Positions 6,506 to 14,468 of a stretch of DNA of 28,243 nucleotides are shown here, in pieces (within the stretch, counting starts at the first letter, position 1; each line of letters starts with the position of its first letter). Made by a program: the position numbers and the translations under genes. The notes under the pieces are model-generated. The model saw nothing but the letters and a program-made list of their open reading frames with translations. It was not told where the DNA came from and made no database searches. The DNA comes from a virus: positions 1-28,243 of the IMG/VR virus record IMGVR_UViG_3300048034_000287. One strand, 5' to 3'.

Positions 6506-7852
6506 CGCCATGCGGAATTGTTCGACGAATGTAAGCAGACGGTTCTGCGCGACATCCTTATCGTTCAATGCGGCTCTTACCATCCTGTCGGCAGCGGTGT
6601 CTGCCAGTATGTGGATCACACGAACCGGGCGCGTTTGCCCCTGACGGTGCAGCCGGGCATTGAACTGTTGGTACAGCTCCAATGACCAAGACAGGCCGAA
6701 CCAGACGATCAGAGATCCTCCGTGTTGTAGGTTCAGTCCGTGTCCTGCACTGGCAGGGTGCGCCAACATAACCGGCACCTCTCCCCGGTTCCACTTATCA
6801 ATTAAGTTTGGATCTTTTTTGAGAACCTGTGCGCCCTTGATGTGTGACACAATTCTCTCTGCGTCCGACTGGAAGTTATACGCAACCAACACCGGCTCGT
6901 TGGATGCCTCGACGATTTCCTTCAGCGCCTCGATCTTGGCGTCGTGAAGAACCTCGTAGCCGTCCCCGGTGTAGAGCGACCCAGAGCTGACTTGCAGGAG
7001 CTTGTTGATCTTCACCGCCGCGTTGGCGGCAAGCACCTCGCCCTGCTCCAGCTCTATCAGGAATTCATCCTGCATCTGTTTATATGCCTTCTGGCCCTTG
7101 GGCGGCAGTGCGACCACCACGTCGCTGTCGATTCGCTGCGGCAGTTCGAGGTAATCGTCTGCGTCCATCCGCAGCACCAGATCAGCAACCCTCTCCTGCA
7201 ACAGATCAACGCGGTCAGGTCTGACCTCGAACTGTGACCATTGCGGGTTGCCGACTTGGCGGCAATAGGTATCAAGGAACTTCCCTCTGGTGTCGCCAAG
7301 GCGCTTACCCTTATCCAGTAGATAAATCTGGGGCCACAGCTCCATCAGGCTGTTGGGTGCCGGTGTCCCGGTGAGCTGCACCATGCGCTTGATCTTTCCC
7401 GACTTCACCACCTGACGCAGTGCCTTCCATCGCTGGCTGCTGTGACTTTTGAAGCTGCTGCTTTCGTCGATGATTACGGCGTCGTAGTGCCACTCGCGCT
7501 GCAAAGCGTTTACCAACCACGGTACGTTCTCCCTGTTGATTATGTGAATAGGTGCCGAGGAATGCATCGCCTCCTCGCGCTTGGCGGGGCTTAGCCCCGC
7601 GATGACTGAAAAGCGCAGCGCCCGGAGGTGCTGCCAGTTTTTTATCTCGGCAGGCCATGTGTGTTGCGCCACCCGCAACGGTGCTATGACCAGCACTTTT
7701 TTGATGTTCTTGGTGACCAGTAGATCGACCAGCGCCGTTAACGTGCTGACGGTCTTGCCTAGCCCCATGTCTACCCACAGCGCCGAGTGGCTATTGTCTT
7801 TGATGAACTGCGCGGCCCGAAGCTGGTACTGGTGAAGATCTGTTAGTTTCAG
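6491..7852 (-). CDS. SNF2/DEAD-like superfamily 2 helicase, 453 aa, probable CTG start
   Basis: ATP-dependent DNA translocase of the SNF2 type. Motifs in order: a Q-motif-like LHQYQLRAAQFI near the N-terminus, motif I MGLGKT, Ia APLRVAQHTW, II DESSSFK, III LTGTPAPNS, V SAGHGLNLQ and VI QFNARLHRQGQTRPVRV. The first in-frame ATG (7768) encodes the Met of motif I itself, so it cannot be the true start. The frame stays open upstream to a TGA, and the only plausible starts are CTG (7852-7850), which overlaps the VRR-NUC stop as CTGA, or ATT three bases earlier. An AGGGG site lies 8-11 bases before them. It is the last gene of the leftward replication operon and probably works with the polymerase and nuclease in phage DNA synthesis or recombination. 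Confidence 0.9.
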   Translation of the reverse strand: MKLTDLHQYQLRAAQFIKDNSHSALWVDMGLGKTVSTLTALVDLLVTKNIKKVLVIAPLRVAQHTWPAEIKNWQHLRALRFSVIAGLSPAKREEAMHSSAPIHIINRENVPWLVNALQREWHYDAVIIDESSSFKSHSSQRWKALRQVVKSGKIKRMVQLTGTPAPNSLMELWPQIYLLDKGKRLGDTRGKFLDTYCRQVGNPQWSQFEVRPDRVDLLQERVADLVLRMDADDYLELPQRIDSDVVVALPPKGQKAYKQMQDEFLIELEQGEVLAANAAVKINKLLQVSSGSLYTGDGYEVLHDAKIEALKEIVEASNEPVLVAYNFQSDAERIVSHIKGAQVLKKDPNLIDKWNRGEVPVMLAHPASAGHGLNLQHGGSLIVWFGLSWSLELYQQFNARLHRQGQTRPVRVIHILADTAADRMVRAALNDKDVAQNRLLTFVEQFRMATTQG

Positions 7853-8109
7853 AATAGGAGTTTCCCCTGCTCGATGTTGTCAACGACGTAGACGTGGAAG
7901 CCATGCTCCTTCAGTCGTTTGTGGATTGCGTGCTGGTATGAGGTTGCGGACTTGCCGGGTGCCTTGAACTCAATCATCAGGCACTCGCCGTCTTTGAAAT
8001 AAATCATGTCGGGCACCCCGCGCTGCGAGGGAGATGTCCACTTGAACGCCAGCCAGCCCCTGTCCCGGGCGTAGCGATTGACGGTTCCTTCTATGTGGGA
8101 CTCCCTCAC
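7849..8109 (-). CDS. VRR-NUC domain nuclease, 86 aa
   Basis: A stand-alone VRR-NUC (PD-(D/E)xK superfamily) nuclease. It has RESHIEGTVNRYARDRGW at the N-terminus, GVPDMIYF containing the catalytic Asp, MIEFKAPGK with the E-x-K pair, then QHAIHKRLKEHGFHVYVVD. Length and order match phage stand-alone members, which cut branched or structured DNA. The start is GTG, overlapping the polymerase stop as GTGA. Its own stop overlaps the probable CTG start of the helicase. Pairing with an SNF2 helicase is common in phage replication modules. Confidence 0.92.
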   Translation of the reverse strand: MRESHIEGTVNRYARDRGWLAFKWTSPSQRGVPDMIYFKDGECLMIEFKAPGKSATSYQHAIHKRLKEHGFHVYVVDNIEQGKLLF

Positions 8110-9983
8110 TTGCGGTACCTGTCGGCCTCGTAGCCTTCAACGTCGATTGGCAGACCCTTGGCCCAGTCGGGAAGCTCGCACATTAATGTGTTGAACTCGT
8201 CGAGAGAGCCGTGGCCGATCTTGGTGTCGGCAACAATCTCATCATGAACTGTCATGATGGGGTCGTAGCCAGCGGCGTCGAGCTTCAGCAGGGCGTGCGC
8301 CAGCAGGTCACGGGCCACTGCCTGCGTGATCGACTGCACCAGTGAGCCGCCGTAGGTCTCGATGGTTCCCCACTTATGAGTGAAGTTGTTCATCCCTTGG
8401 TAGGTGATCTTGTTGCTGATCAGCGCGGCCTGCGGGAACGAGAGGCACCGGCCAGACGGCAGCTTAAAAAGCAGGTCGCCCTTGACCATCATGAAGTCAC
8501 CGGCCCGAGTCTCCTCGCGCCTGCCATATTGGATCGCGTTAGATGCGGCGCGTTCGACCTCATGCCACAGCTTCACAATGGGTCTGTTGGCGGCCCTCCA
8601 ATCGTCTCGGATCTTCAGCGCCGTGGCATCGTCAACGTCGGTTCCGTAGTTGGCCGCCATTTTGGTAAACGCTCTCGACCCACCCTGATACCCCAAGGCT
8701 AAGACGGATATTTTTCCATCGAATCGTTGATCCTTATCGACGGCGCTGTACGGAATCCCGTACATGTCCGAGGCCGTAACCTTGTAGAGATCCAGTCCCT
8801 CTCTGAAAGACTGCAACACGGTCTCATGCCCCGCCAGCCACGCCAGCACCCGGGCCTCGATGGCCGAGTAGTCGGAGACGATCAGCCTGCGTCCCTTGCT
8901 GGCGATCAGCATCCCGCGCAGGCATGAGGCCAGAAGAGCCATCGGCTCTCCCGGGAGCTGATCCGGGCAGCGGTACCGCAGTGCATCGATGATGGGGTCA
9001 ACGTCATCGACTATGGGGCGCGGGAGATTCTGCGGCTGGAAGTGTCTCCCAGACCAGCGCCCGGTAGCTGCCCCGTGGTACATGCCCGTGCCATGGGCGC
9101 GGCCATCCCGACCCAAGCAGGCCAACATCGCTTGGAACTTCTTTGTGCTGGACTTCGACAACGCCTGCCGGATTTGCAGAAAGCGGTAAACCTTGGGTGG
9201 GCACACCCCTTCGAGGGCGCAGGTCACCGCTGCCTTGTCATAGCTGTCCATCACCAGACCCTGCCTATTAATCCACTCCAGCGACTTGGCCCGTGAGGAC
9301 GTTGATGCCAGCTCGCCGTCAGTCAGCTCGAACACCTCTTGGTTCAGTTCGGCCTCAACTTTCTTGATGATCTCGATGGCGTGCTCGCAGTTCGCTGCGT
9401 CTAGTTTCACACCGCGCAGGTTCATGCGCTGGTCTGCCTCCCAGACCAATCGCTCACTGGGGTGCAATGGCCGCAATTGCTTGCGGATCTCGGACTCAGC
9501 GACAACGTCTTGAAGACAGTAGTCGTACAGCTCGCGCAGCAGATCCTGATCGTGGACTCGCTTGCCCCGGTAGGGTTTGCACAGCCGTTGGATCAGGTAC
9601 TTCCCGCGCTTATCCTTCGCGGCGTCCCCGGTCATGCCCATGAAGTCGCCGCACTTACCGAGGGCGCGGGGGTAAGCCTGCGCCGCAGCCAGTGCAGCGG
9701 TGTCGTTCCACTGCGCGATCGGTATCGTCGGCCACATCAGCACCCGCTGCCAGATAGCCAGCTCGAAGAAGCTATTCCAAGCCCATACCTCAGCCCCGCG
9801 CTCGATCAAGCGGAACAGCTCAATCGGCGCAGGCATGTCCGGCGTCCAAAGCTCAGGCGGCTCGTCGTTAACCGCCCAAGCTAGGCACAGCACCTCGGTG
9901 CTGGGGTGGTCGGCATACGCCCACGCGCCCGCAGCCCTGATGTCGCACTCGGAGTAGGTCTCAAAGTCGAGGCTTACGATCAA
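8106..9983 (-). CDS. Family A DNA polymerase with 3'-5' exonuclease, 625 aa
   Basis: The phage replicative polymerase. The exonuclease domain (about 1-170) shows D6-x-E8 in LDFETY, D94 in WNDTAALA and Y155-x3-D159. The polymerase domain has motif A DYSAIEARVLAW (D371), motif B R420-x3-K424-x7-Y432, and motif C VHDEIVAD (H580-D581-E582). At the position equivalent to E. coli Pol I Phe762 there is Leu428. There is no 5'-3' exonuclease domain, as usual for phage enzymes. The start is TTG, overlapping the DUF2815 stop as TTGA, so translation is coupled. It sits among DUF2815, VRR-NUC and SNF2 genes, the usual neighbourhood for this polymerase type. Confidence 0.96.
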   Translation of the reverse strand: MIVSLDFETYSECDIRAAGAWAYADHPSTEVLCLAWAVNDEPPELWTPDMPAPIELFRLIERGAEVWAWNSFFELAIWQRVLMWPTIPIAQWNDTAALAAAQAYPRALGKCGDFMGMTGDAAKDKRGKYLIQRLCKPYRGKRVHDQDLLRELYDYCLQDVVAESEIRKQLRPLHPSERLVWEADQRMNLRGVKLDAANCEHAIEIIKKVEAELNQEVFELTDGELASTSSRAKSLEWINRQGLVMDSYDKAAVTCALEGVCPPKVYRFLQIRQALSKSSTKKFQAMLACLGRDGRAHGTGMYHGAATGRWSGRHFQPQNLPRPIVDDVDPIIDALRYRCPDQLPGEPMALLASCLRGMLIASKGRRLIVSDYSAIEARVLAWLAGHETVLQSFREGLDLYKVTASDMYGIPYSAVDKDQRFDGKISVLALGYQGGSRAFTKMAANYGTDVDDATALKIRDDWRAANRPIVKLWHEVERAASNAIQYGRREETRAGDFMMVKGDLLFKLPSGRCLSFPQAALISNKITYQGMNNFTHKWGTIETYGGSLVQSITQAVARDLLAHALLKLDAAGYDPIMTVHDEIVADTKIGHGSLDEFNTLMCELPDWAKGLPIDVEGYEADRYRK

Positions 9984-10534
9984 GCCAAGAACTCCTCTGC
10001 TTCTTCGGCAACGTCGGCGGCAGTCTCGCCGCTGATGTCATCGAAGCCGTCGAGGGCGTTACCGCCTCCGCCGAACCGCTCACCCTCGCGCACGAACTGA
10101 ACAGCCTCAAGGCTGCAAAGCACGCCAGAGAATGCAGCGCCAGATGACCATGCGTAGAAGCGCACCTTTGCGTTCACATAGTCACCGCCCTGCGGTCTAC
10201 CATCCTCCTCTACCAGCGCCGACAGATCCTTGTCGATGATTGGCACCCGCTTGCGGTTGTTGGCCTTCACGATGTACTTGTTCTCGTACTCGGCGCGATC
10301 GGTCTCGTCGCCGTCTTGCAGCGACAGGAACAGTTTCTTTGGTTGCTTCTCTCCCCACTTTTCCTTCGCCAGCTCGCTGACAATCTTCCGCAGGTTCTTA
10401 ATCTGCTCGGCGTCGGCATCCTTGTCGAGAATGAACGTACCGCTGTACTTCAAATTGTCGGAGCCTTCAAACGCCGATGGCGTGAAGAGGCTTGGGAAAC
10501 TCAAACGTGCGTTTTCTATCTTTACCGTAGACAT
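9980..10534 (-). CDS. DUF2815 family ssDNA-binding-like protein, 184 aa
   Basis: The N-terminus MSTVKIENARLSFPSLFTPSAFEGSDN and the central segment with VKANNRKRVPIIDKD and GGDYVNAKVRFYAW match the DUF2815 family, an OB-fold-like group associated with single-stranded DNA binding. The C-terminus is strongly acidic (ETAADVAEEAEEFLA), like the protein-interaction tail of SSBs. The ATG has an AAGGA site 7 bases upstream. It probably protects the template strand for the polymerase encoded next, with which its stop codon overlaps (TTGA). Confidence 0.88.
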   Translation of the reverse strand: MSTVKIENARLSFPSLFTPSAFEGSDNLKYSGTFILDKDADAEQIKNLRKIVSELAKEKWGEKQPKKLFLSLQDGDETDRAEYENKYIVKANNRKRVPIIDKDLSALVEEDGRPQGGDYVNAKVRFYAWSSGAAFSGVLCSLEAVQFVREGERFGGGGNALDGFDDISGETAADVAEEAEEFLA

Positions 10535-10544
10535 AGTTTTTTCC

Positions 10545-10940
10545 TTAATCGTCTATTGCGTCGAAGCCATCCGTTGCTTCCAGTGCTGGTCTCCGATCGG
10601 ATACCGGCACCAAAGTCGGCCTGCCTTCTGGTTTGACGATGAGCGCGTTAACGTCATCGCATTCTTTCCCCAGCATGGCGATCGCCCTGCTCGGAGAAAT
10701 TGGTTTCCGGCTCATCACCGGCTCGTTAGTCAGCAGAGTCATGGCGCGAATAGCTGCCTCATCGTCTGACCACTTTCTGTTGGTGCGGCTGGTCACGAGC
10801 TTGTAGCCCTCAATGGGTACGCCAGAGAGCGCCAGCTTCTCTGCGTGCTTTGCGACGGAGTCGCACCAGCTCTTAATTGTGGCGAGGTGCGGCAGCAGCC
10901 CTGCGATCTCCTCGTGGCTCATGGTCTGTGCGTCTCTCAC
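10545..10940 (-). CDS. C-terminal part of a split DUF2800 protein, 131 aa
   Basis: The sequence MSHEEIAGLLPHLATIKSWCDSVAKHAEKLALSG, then GYKLVTSRTNRKWSDDEAA and PTLVPVSDRRPALEA, corresponds to the C-terminal region of full-length DUF2800 proteins. Here it is a separate frame. It starts with GTG overlapping the stop of the nuclease half (GTGA at 10940-10937), so the two halves are probably translated together. The -1 frame relationship could reflect an ancestral frameshift that was kept, or a sequence error; no slippery heptamer is visible. The product probably acts with the nuclease half. Confidence 0.8.
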   Translation of the reverse strand: MRDAQTMSHEEIAGLLPHLATIKSWCDSVAKHAEKLALSGVPIEGYKLVTSRTNRKWSDDEAAIRAMTLLTNEPVMSRKPISPSRAIAMLGKECDDVNALIVKPEGRPTLVPVSDRRPALEATDGFDAIDD

Positions 10941-11671
10941 TTAAATCCCTCCCCCAACTTGTCAAAAACGTGCTCCGCAAGTGCCCGGCAGGTCGGAGCG
11001 GCCTTGCAGTACCGACATTGCGATTCGCCGGGATTGAACGGTGGCTTGCTGCTCAAAGCTGCCTCCGCTGCCGGTGCCAGCACCTCAGCGCCCCACTTCA
11101 GTAGATCCCGGTGCCGCATGGTGTGGGTGTCGATGTGCCCCAGCCGGGGCTGGACAATCGTCATATGTATGGTGTCTAGCTGGGCATCGAAGCCGTGCTT
11201 GTCGAAGACGCCGAGGGCGTAGCACTTGAGCTGGTCGCAGTCGGCATCGACTTGATTGCGTCCGAACTTCGCGTCCACCACCCAAGCCTCGCCTTCCTTG
11301 ATCGACAAGAAGTCTGCGGTGCCGAAGCCGCCCTCTGCCCACATGGAGTAATCCAAGCGTTGCTCAATGTGTGTCCGCGTTTGCGGCAGTGATCGACAGT
11401 GATTGACATACACCCTCGCCATGTTCGCTTGCTCTAAGTTGATGACATAGCCATTGAAGATCTCGCCCATCAGCTCGTGCGGCTCCAGCCCTTTGTGCAG
11501 GCAGGTCTCTGACAGTTCGTGTAAGGCCGTGCCTTCTTCAGCGGCTGGGCTGCTCTCATCTGGCAGACCTTCCTGCGCCTTCACGCTCGCAGGGCAGGCG
11601 ATCCATCGGTGTGCAGAGCTGGCACTGAGCTTCGCGTGCGCTGGCCCTAGATCAATCTCGTACTGCTTCAA
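10937..11671 (-). CDS. DUF2800 nuclease half (Cas4/RecB-like PD-(D/E)xK), 244 aa
   Basis: I chose the TTG at 11671-11669 because a strong AGGGAGG site lies 5 bases upstream; a longer frame from a TTG at 11722 would run through the operator. The protein starts MKQYEIDLGPAHAKLSASSAHRWIACPAS. The nuclease core shows a helix with EEGTALHELSE, D120 in GTADFL and D133-x-K135 in VVDAKFG. Four cysteines, C26, C219, C222 and C228, are placed as in the iron-sulfur clusters of Cas4 and AddB nucleases. It probably processes DNA ends in phage recombination or replication. First gene of the leftward operon; operator 11692-11706 lies in its leader. Confidence 0.85.
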   Translation of the reverse strand: MKQYEIDLGPAHAKLSASSAHRWIACPASVKAQEGLPDESSPAAEEGTALHELSETCLHKGLEPHELMGEIFNGYVINLEQANMARVYVNHCRSLPQTRTHIEQRLDYSMWAEGGFGTADFLSIKEGEAWVVDAKFGRNQVDADCDQLKCYALGVFDKHGFDAQLDTIHMTIVQPRLGHIDTHTMRHRDLLKWGAEVLAPAAEAALSSKPPFNPGESQCRYCKAAPTCRALAEHVFDKLGEGFK

Positions 11672-11691
11672 CTCAACCTCCCTAGTGATAT

Positions 11692-11706
11692 ACAACCTGC
11701 TGTTGT
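11692..11706. promoter_or_regulatory. Operator ACAAC-N5-GTTGT before the leftward replication operon
   Basis: A perfect dyad extended by one more pair on each side (TACAAC and GTTGTA). It lies 20 bases before the DUF2800 start codon and downstream of the predicted leftward promoter. Bound repressor here would block the operon that encodes the replication proteins. A degenerate copy (ACAAC-N5-ATTGC, 11719-11733) lies 27 bases away, the same spacing as the pair beside the repressor gene. Confidence 0.7.
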
Positions 11707-11741
11707 AAGATGAACTCGACAACGATCAATTGCAAATTATG

Positions 11742-11771
11742 TTGACGAAGATAAATAGCGTCCGCTATCTT
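11742..11771 (+). promoter_or_regulatory. Predicted rightward early promoter
   Basis: TTGACG (11742-11747) and TATCTT (11766-11771) are separated by 18 bases, giving a predicted start near 11778, about 25 bases before the Cro-like gene. It overlaps the leftward promoter within one imperfect palindrome. Confidence 0.5.
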
Positions 11772-11776
11772 GTCAA
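11748..11776 (-). promoter_or_regulatory. Predicted leftward early promoter
   Basis: On the minus strand a perfect -35 box TTGACA (11776-11771) is followed after 17 bases by TATCTT (11753-11748). The predicted start near 11741 lies upstream of the operator(s) and the DUF2800 leader. Its boxes overlap those of the rightward promoter. Confidence 0.55.
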
Positions 11777-11803
11777 ACACTTTAACAAGGAAGCCAACAC
11801 AAA

Positions 11804-12055
11804 ATGAAAAGCAAGGACGCAGCGCGAGTCAATTCCGCGCTTAATGAAACCAAGAAGGCGTTGTCGCTTAAGAGCGACAGACAGCTTGCCATCAAGCTAG
11901 ACGTTAGCCGTCAGGCCGTGGGCCTGTGGCGCATGCGCGGCGAGATGCCGCCAGCCAGAGCCTTGCAGCTTGAGTGGCTGACAGACAAAAAAGTTACATG
12001 GATGCAGATGTGCCCAAACTTAGTCCGAGAGTTTGCGGAGATCGAGGCACGATGA
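11804..12055 (+). CDS. Cro/YdaS-like HTH regulator, 83 aa
   Basis: A single small DNA-binding domain: residues about 22-50 contain SDRQLAIKLDVSRQAVGLWRMRGEMPPARA, a helix-turn-helix with the pattern of Cro and YdaS-type phage regulators, followed by a short helix. It is the first gene rightward from the divergent promoter region, the position of cro in lambdoid phages. The predicted role is to promote lytic development by acting on the shared control region. The start is an ATG with an AAGGA site about 13 bases upstream. Its stop overlaps the next start (ATGA). Whether it binds the ACAAC-N5-GTTGT sites is unknown. Confidence 0.82.
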   Translation: MKSKDAARVNSALNETKKALSLKSDRQLAIKLDVSRQAVGLWRMRGEMPPARALQLEWLTDKKVTWMQMCPNLVREFAEIEAR

Positions 12056-12180
12056 AATTTCAAGCATGGCGAGCATTGTGGTTCGTGGCGAAGGTTCTCA
12101 AGGACATCTTCTACTGGGTCGCGGACAGGCTGGACGATCTGGAGAACTGGGCCGACAAGAACTGCGCCAATCACGTTTAG
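12052..12180 (+). CDS. Tiny amphipathic protein, 42 aa
   Basis: It starts at the ATG overlapping the previous stop (ATGA) and ends 9 bases before the primase gene. The product MKFQAWRALWFVAKVLKDIF continues to YWVADRLDDLENWADKNCANHV: a Trp/Phe-rich hydrophobic N-terminal helix and an acidic helix, with one cysteine. It could be membrane-associated or bind a partner protein. The coupled start and position within a compact operon support it as a gene; function unknown. Confidence 0.65.
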   Translation: MKFQAWRALWFVAKVLKDIFYWVADRLDDLENWADKNCANHV

Positions 12181-12189
12181 GAGATAGGG

Positions 12190-14451
12190 ATGATCAATCA
12201 ATACGGGCATCGCTTAGTTGAGCGAGGCTACAACATCGTCCCGTTGTTGGCGGGAAAGAAGCGGCCACCGGGCAAGGACTGGCAGAAGATTGTCAGCACC
12301 CCTGAGATGGTTGCCGGATGGATAGAGCAGAACGCGGAGTTTGGTATCGGTGTCCTTTGCGCCACTACCTGCGCCGTGGACATGGACTGCCGGGACAAGG
12401 CGCTGAACAACAAGATGCTGCACTGGCTCAAGGACAATGTCGGGCTGGCAGCGATACGAATCGGTGAGAACCCCAAGTGCGTCGTACCGTTCCGCAATGA
12501 AGAAGGCTTCAAGAAGATGCGCTCGACGGAGTTTGAGGACTCTGAGGGTGTGCGGCACGCGGTAGAGATACTTGGCAAGGGCCAGCAGTTTGTGGCCTAC
12601 GGGATACACCCCAAGACCATCAAGCCCTACGAGTGGGTGTCTGGCCCGACGCTGGCCGACGTGTTCCACGACGATCTGCCGGAGCTGACGAGTGAGCAGG
12701 CAAGCAGATTCATCGAGTTCTTTGAGGCGCAGGCAGCGGAGCTTGGCTGGGTCGAGGTGAAGCCGGGCAGCAGGCAGCAGGCCGAGGAGCAGGATCACCT
12801 GATGAACCTCAAGGCATCGCTGGACATGACCGCCGAGGAGATCAACGAGATCCTAGAAGTTCTCGACCCCGACGATCACCACGACAACTGGGTGCGCGTC
12901 GGTATGGCGCTGCATCATCAGTTTGGTGGCGACACTGACGGTCTATATCTGTGGGATGAGTGGTCATCTCAGGGCAGCAAGTACCGGGAAGGCGAGTGTG
13001 CCAAGCGGTGGGAATCATTCGGAGACTACTCGGGCAGTCAGGTCACTATGGCCTCGCTGAAGTTCGAGGCAAAAAAGTCAGACAGCGTCGAGGTCGTTGA
13101 GGAAGAGTTGCCCTCGATGCTGCGTAACTGGGCGTTTGTCCAAGTCGAAGGCTCTGCCCGTGTGCTGCGCGAGGAGCTGGACAGCGACCAAGTGATGCTC
13201 TTTAAGACCGAGGATCTAAAGAAGGAGTTCGCCAACCGGGAGGTGCTGGACGAGTCTGGCCGTAACCCGCGCATGGTTAACCTTGTCGATCTGTGGCTCA
13301 AGCACGAAGACCGCCGGACTTACCCGGCAGGTATCTGCTTCGCGCCAGATAACGAGGTTCTGCTGAAGTACAACCTGTGGCGAGGCTGGAGCTACCGCCC
13401 GGTAGAGGGCGAGATGAAGCCCTTCCTAGACTTTGTCACGCAGGTAATCGCCAGCGGGGTCGAGGAACACGCGCATTATATTTTGGGGTGGGTGGCGCAG
13501 ATGATTCAGAAGCCGCAGGCCAAGGTAGGTGTGGGTCTGGTGCTTCGAGGCTCCAAGGGGTCAGGCAAGACGTTCTTTGGCGAGCTGATCGGCGGACTGT
13601 TCAAGCAGCACCACCGCATCGTGAGCAAGGCCGAGCATGTTACCGGGAAGTTTAACCGGCACCTTGAGGACACCCTGCTGCTTCAGTGCGACGAGGCATA
13701 CTGGGCACGCAACAAGGCAGCCGAGGGCGCGCTAAAGGATCTGCTGACCAACAGCCGCATCACCGTAGAGCGCAAGGGCATGGACTCCTACTCGTCTGCA
13801 AACTACACGCGCATCCTGTTCAGCTCGAACGAGCAGTGGGTGGTGCCAGCATCTCTCGACGAGCGCCGGTTCGCTATCTTCGACGTGGCAAACGTGAAGC
13901 AACAGGACGCCAAGTATTTTGGCGCACTGCGAAACTGGTACAACCGCGGCGGTGCCGAGCACATGCTTCATTTCTTTAAACACTTCGACCTAAACACCGT
14001 CGATGTTAGATCGGCACCCAAGACCGCGGCGCTCGATGAGCAGAAGCTCTACTCTCTTGACTCGGTCGATCAGTGGCTGATGGACTCGATCAACGCCGGG
14101 GAGTTCAGGGAGCAAAGGCTTAACGGTGAGGTGCTGGACTTCGGCAAGGACGAGCCGAAGAACGCGCTCTACCAGTGCTATGTCTCCAGCGTGAAGGGCA
14201 GGTTCGAGCACGCGAAGAAGGAGTCAATGTTCTGGAAGCAACTGCACGGCATGCCCGGGCTGATCGCTGGCGAGACCCGGAGGCGTGTAGGCAATAGGCA
14301 GGTGAGGTTCGTACAGTTCGTGATCCCGCGGCTGGCGCTGAAGGCTTTCAACCTGTTCCACAACATCGAGGAGAACGTGTTCGAGGCCGAGGCCGTCGAG
14401 GAACTCGATCCGTTAGACCCCGATAACTGGGCAGATGATGTGCCTTTTTAG
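12190..14451 (+). CDS. Primase-helicase (Prim-Pol + PriCT + SF3 helicase), 753 aa
   Basis: A three-part replication initiator. Residues about 1-180 are a Prim-Pol (archaeo-eukaryotic primase) domain: GYNIVPLLAGKKRPPG, the metal-binding D64-x-D66 in AVDMDC, then VEILGKGQQFVAYGIHP with H140. Residues about 205-290 (LDPDDHHDNWVRVGMALHHQFG onward) look like a PriCT-type domain. Residues about 440-600 form a superfamily 3 / DUF5906-type helicase with Walker A GSKGSGKT (454-461), Walker B LLQCDEAYW (D501, E502), a sensor-like ILFSSNEQ and an arginine-finger-like SLDERRF. It would make primers and unwind the template for the family A polymerase encoded on the other strand. The ATG has an AGGAG site 8 bases upstream. 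Confidence 0.92.
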   Translation: MINQYGHRLVERGYNIVPLLAGKKRPPGKDWQKIVSTPEMVAGWIEQNAEFGIGVLCATTCAVDMDCRDKALNNKMLHWLKDNVGLAAIRIGENPKCVVPFRNEEGFKKMRSTEFEDSEGVRHAVEILGKGQQFVAYGIHPKTIKPYEWVSGPTLADVFHDDLPELTSEQASRFIEFFEAQAAELGWVEVKPGSRQQAEEQDHLMNLKASLDMTAEEINEILEVLDPDDHHDNWVRVGMALHHQFGGDTDGLYLWDEWSSQGSKYREGECAKRWESFGDYSGSQVTMASLKFEAKKSDSVEVVEEELPSMLRNWAFVQVEGSARVLREELDSDQVMLFKTEDLKKEFANREVLDESGRNPRMVNLVDLWLKHEDRRTYPAGICFAPDNEVLLKYNLWRGWSYRPVEGEMKPFLDFVTQVIASGVEEHAHYILGWVAQMIQKPQAKVGVGLVLRGSKGSGKTFFGELIGGLFKQHHRIVSKAEHVTGKFNRHLEDTLLLQCDEAYWARNKAAEGALKDLLTNSRITVERKGMDSYSSANYTRILFSSNEQWVVPASLDERRFAIFDVANVKQQDAKYFGALRNWYNRGGAEHMLHFFKHFDLNTVDVRSAPKTAALDEQKLYSLDSVDQWLMDSINAGEFREQRLNGEVLDFGKDEPKNALYQCYVSSVKGRFEHAKKESMFWKQLHGMPGLIAGETRRRVGNRQVRFVQFVIPRLALKAFNLFHNIEENVFEAEAVEELDPLDPDNWADDVPF

Positions 14452-14468
14452 GCGTATAATTTCACGCC
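14451..14468 (+). promoter_or_regulatory. Hairpin with TATAAT directly before a start codon
   Basis: GGCGT and ACGCC pair around an 8-base loop and end exactly at the base before the HNH gene's ATG. TATAAT at 14455-14460 is a perfect -10 box; transcription from it would begin at or next to the ATG. No -35 and no Shine-Dalgarno sequence are visible. Confidence 0.4.

Noticed and set aside
11672-11722. TTG at 11722 as start of the DUF2800 gene
   Set aside because: The frame would run through the operator dyad; the TTG at 11671 has a strong AGGGAGG site 5 bases upstream.
12228-12249. ACAAC and GTTGT close together inside the primase gene
   Set aside because: The centre is 8 bases instead of 5 and it lies within coding sequence, so it is not counted as an operator.
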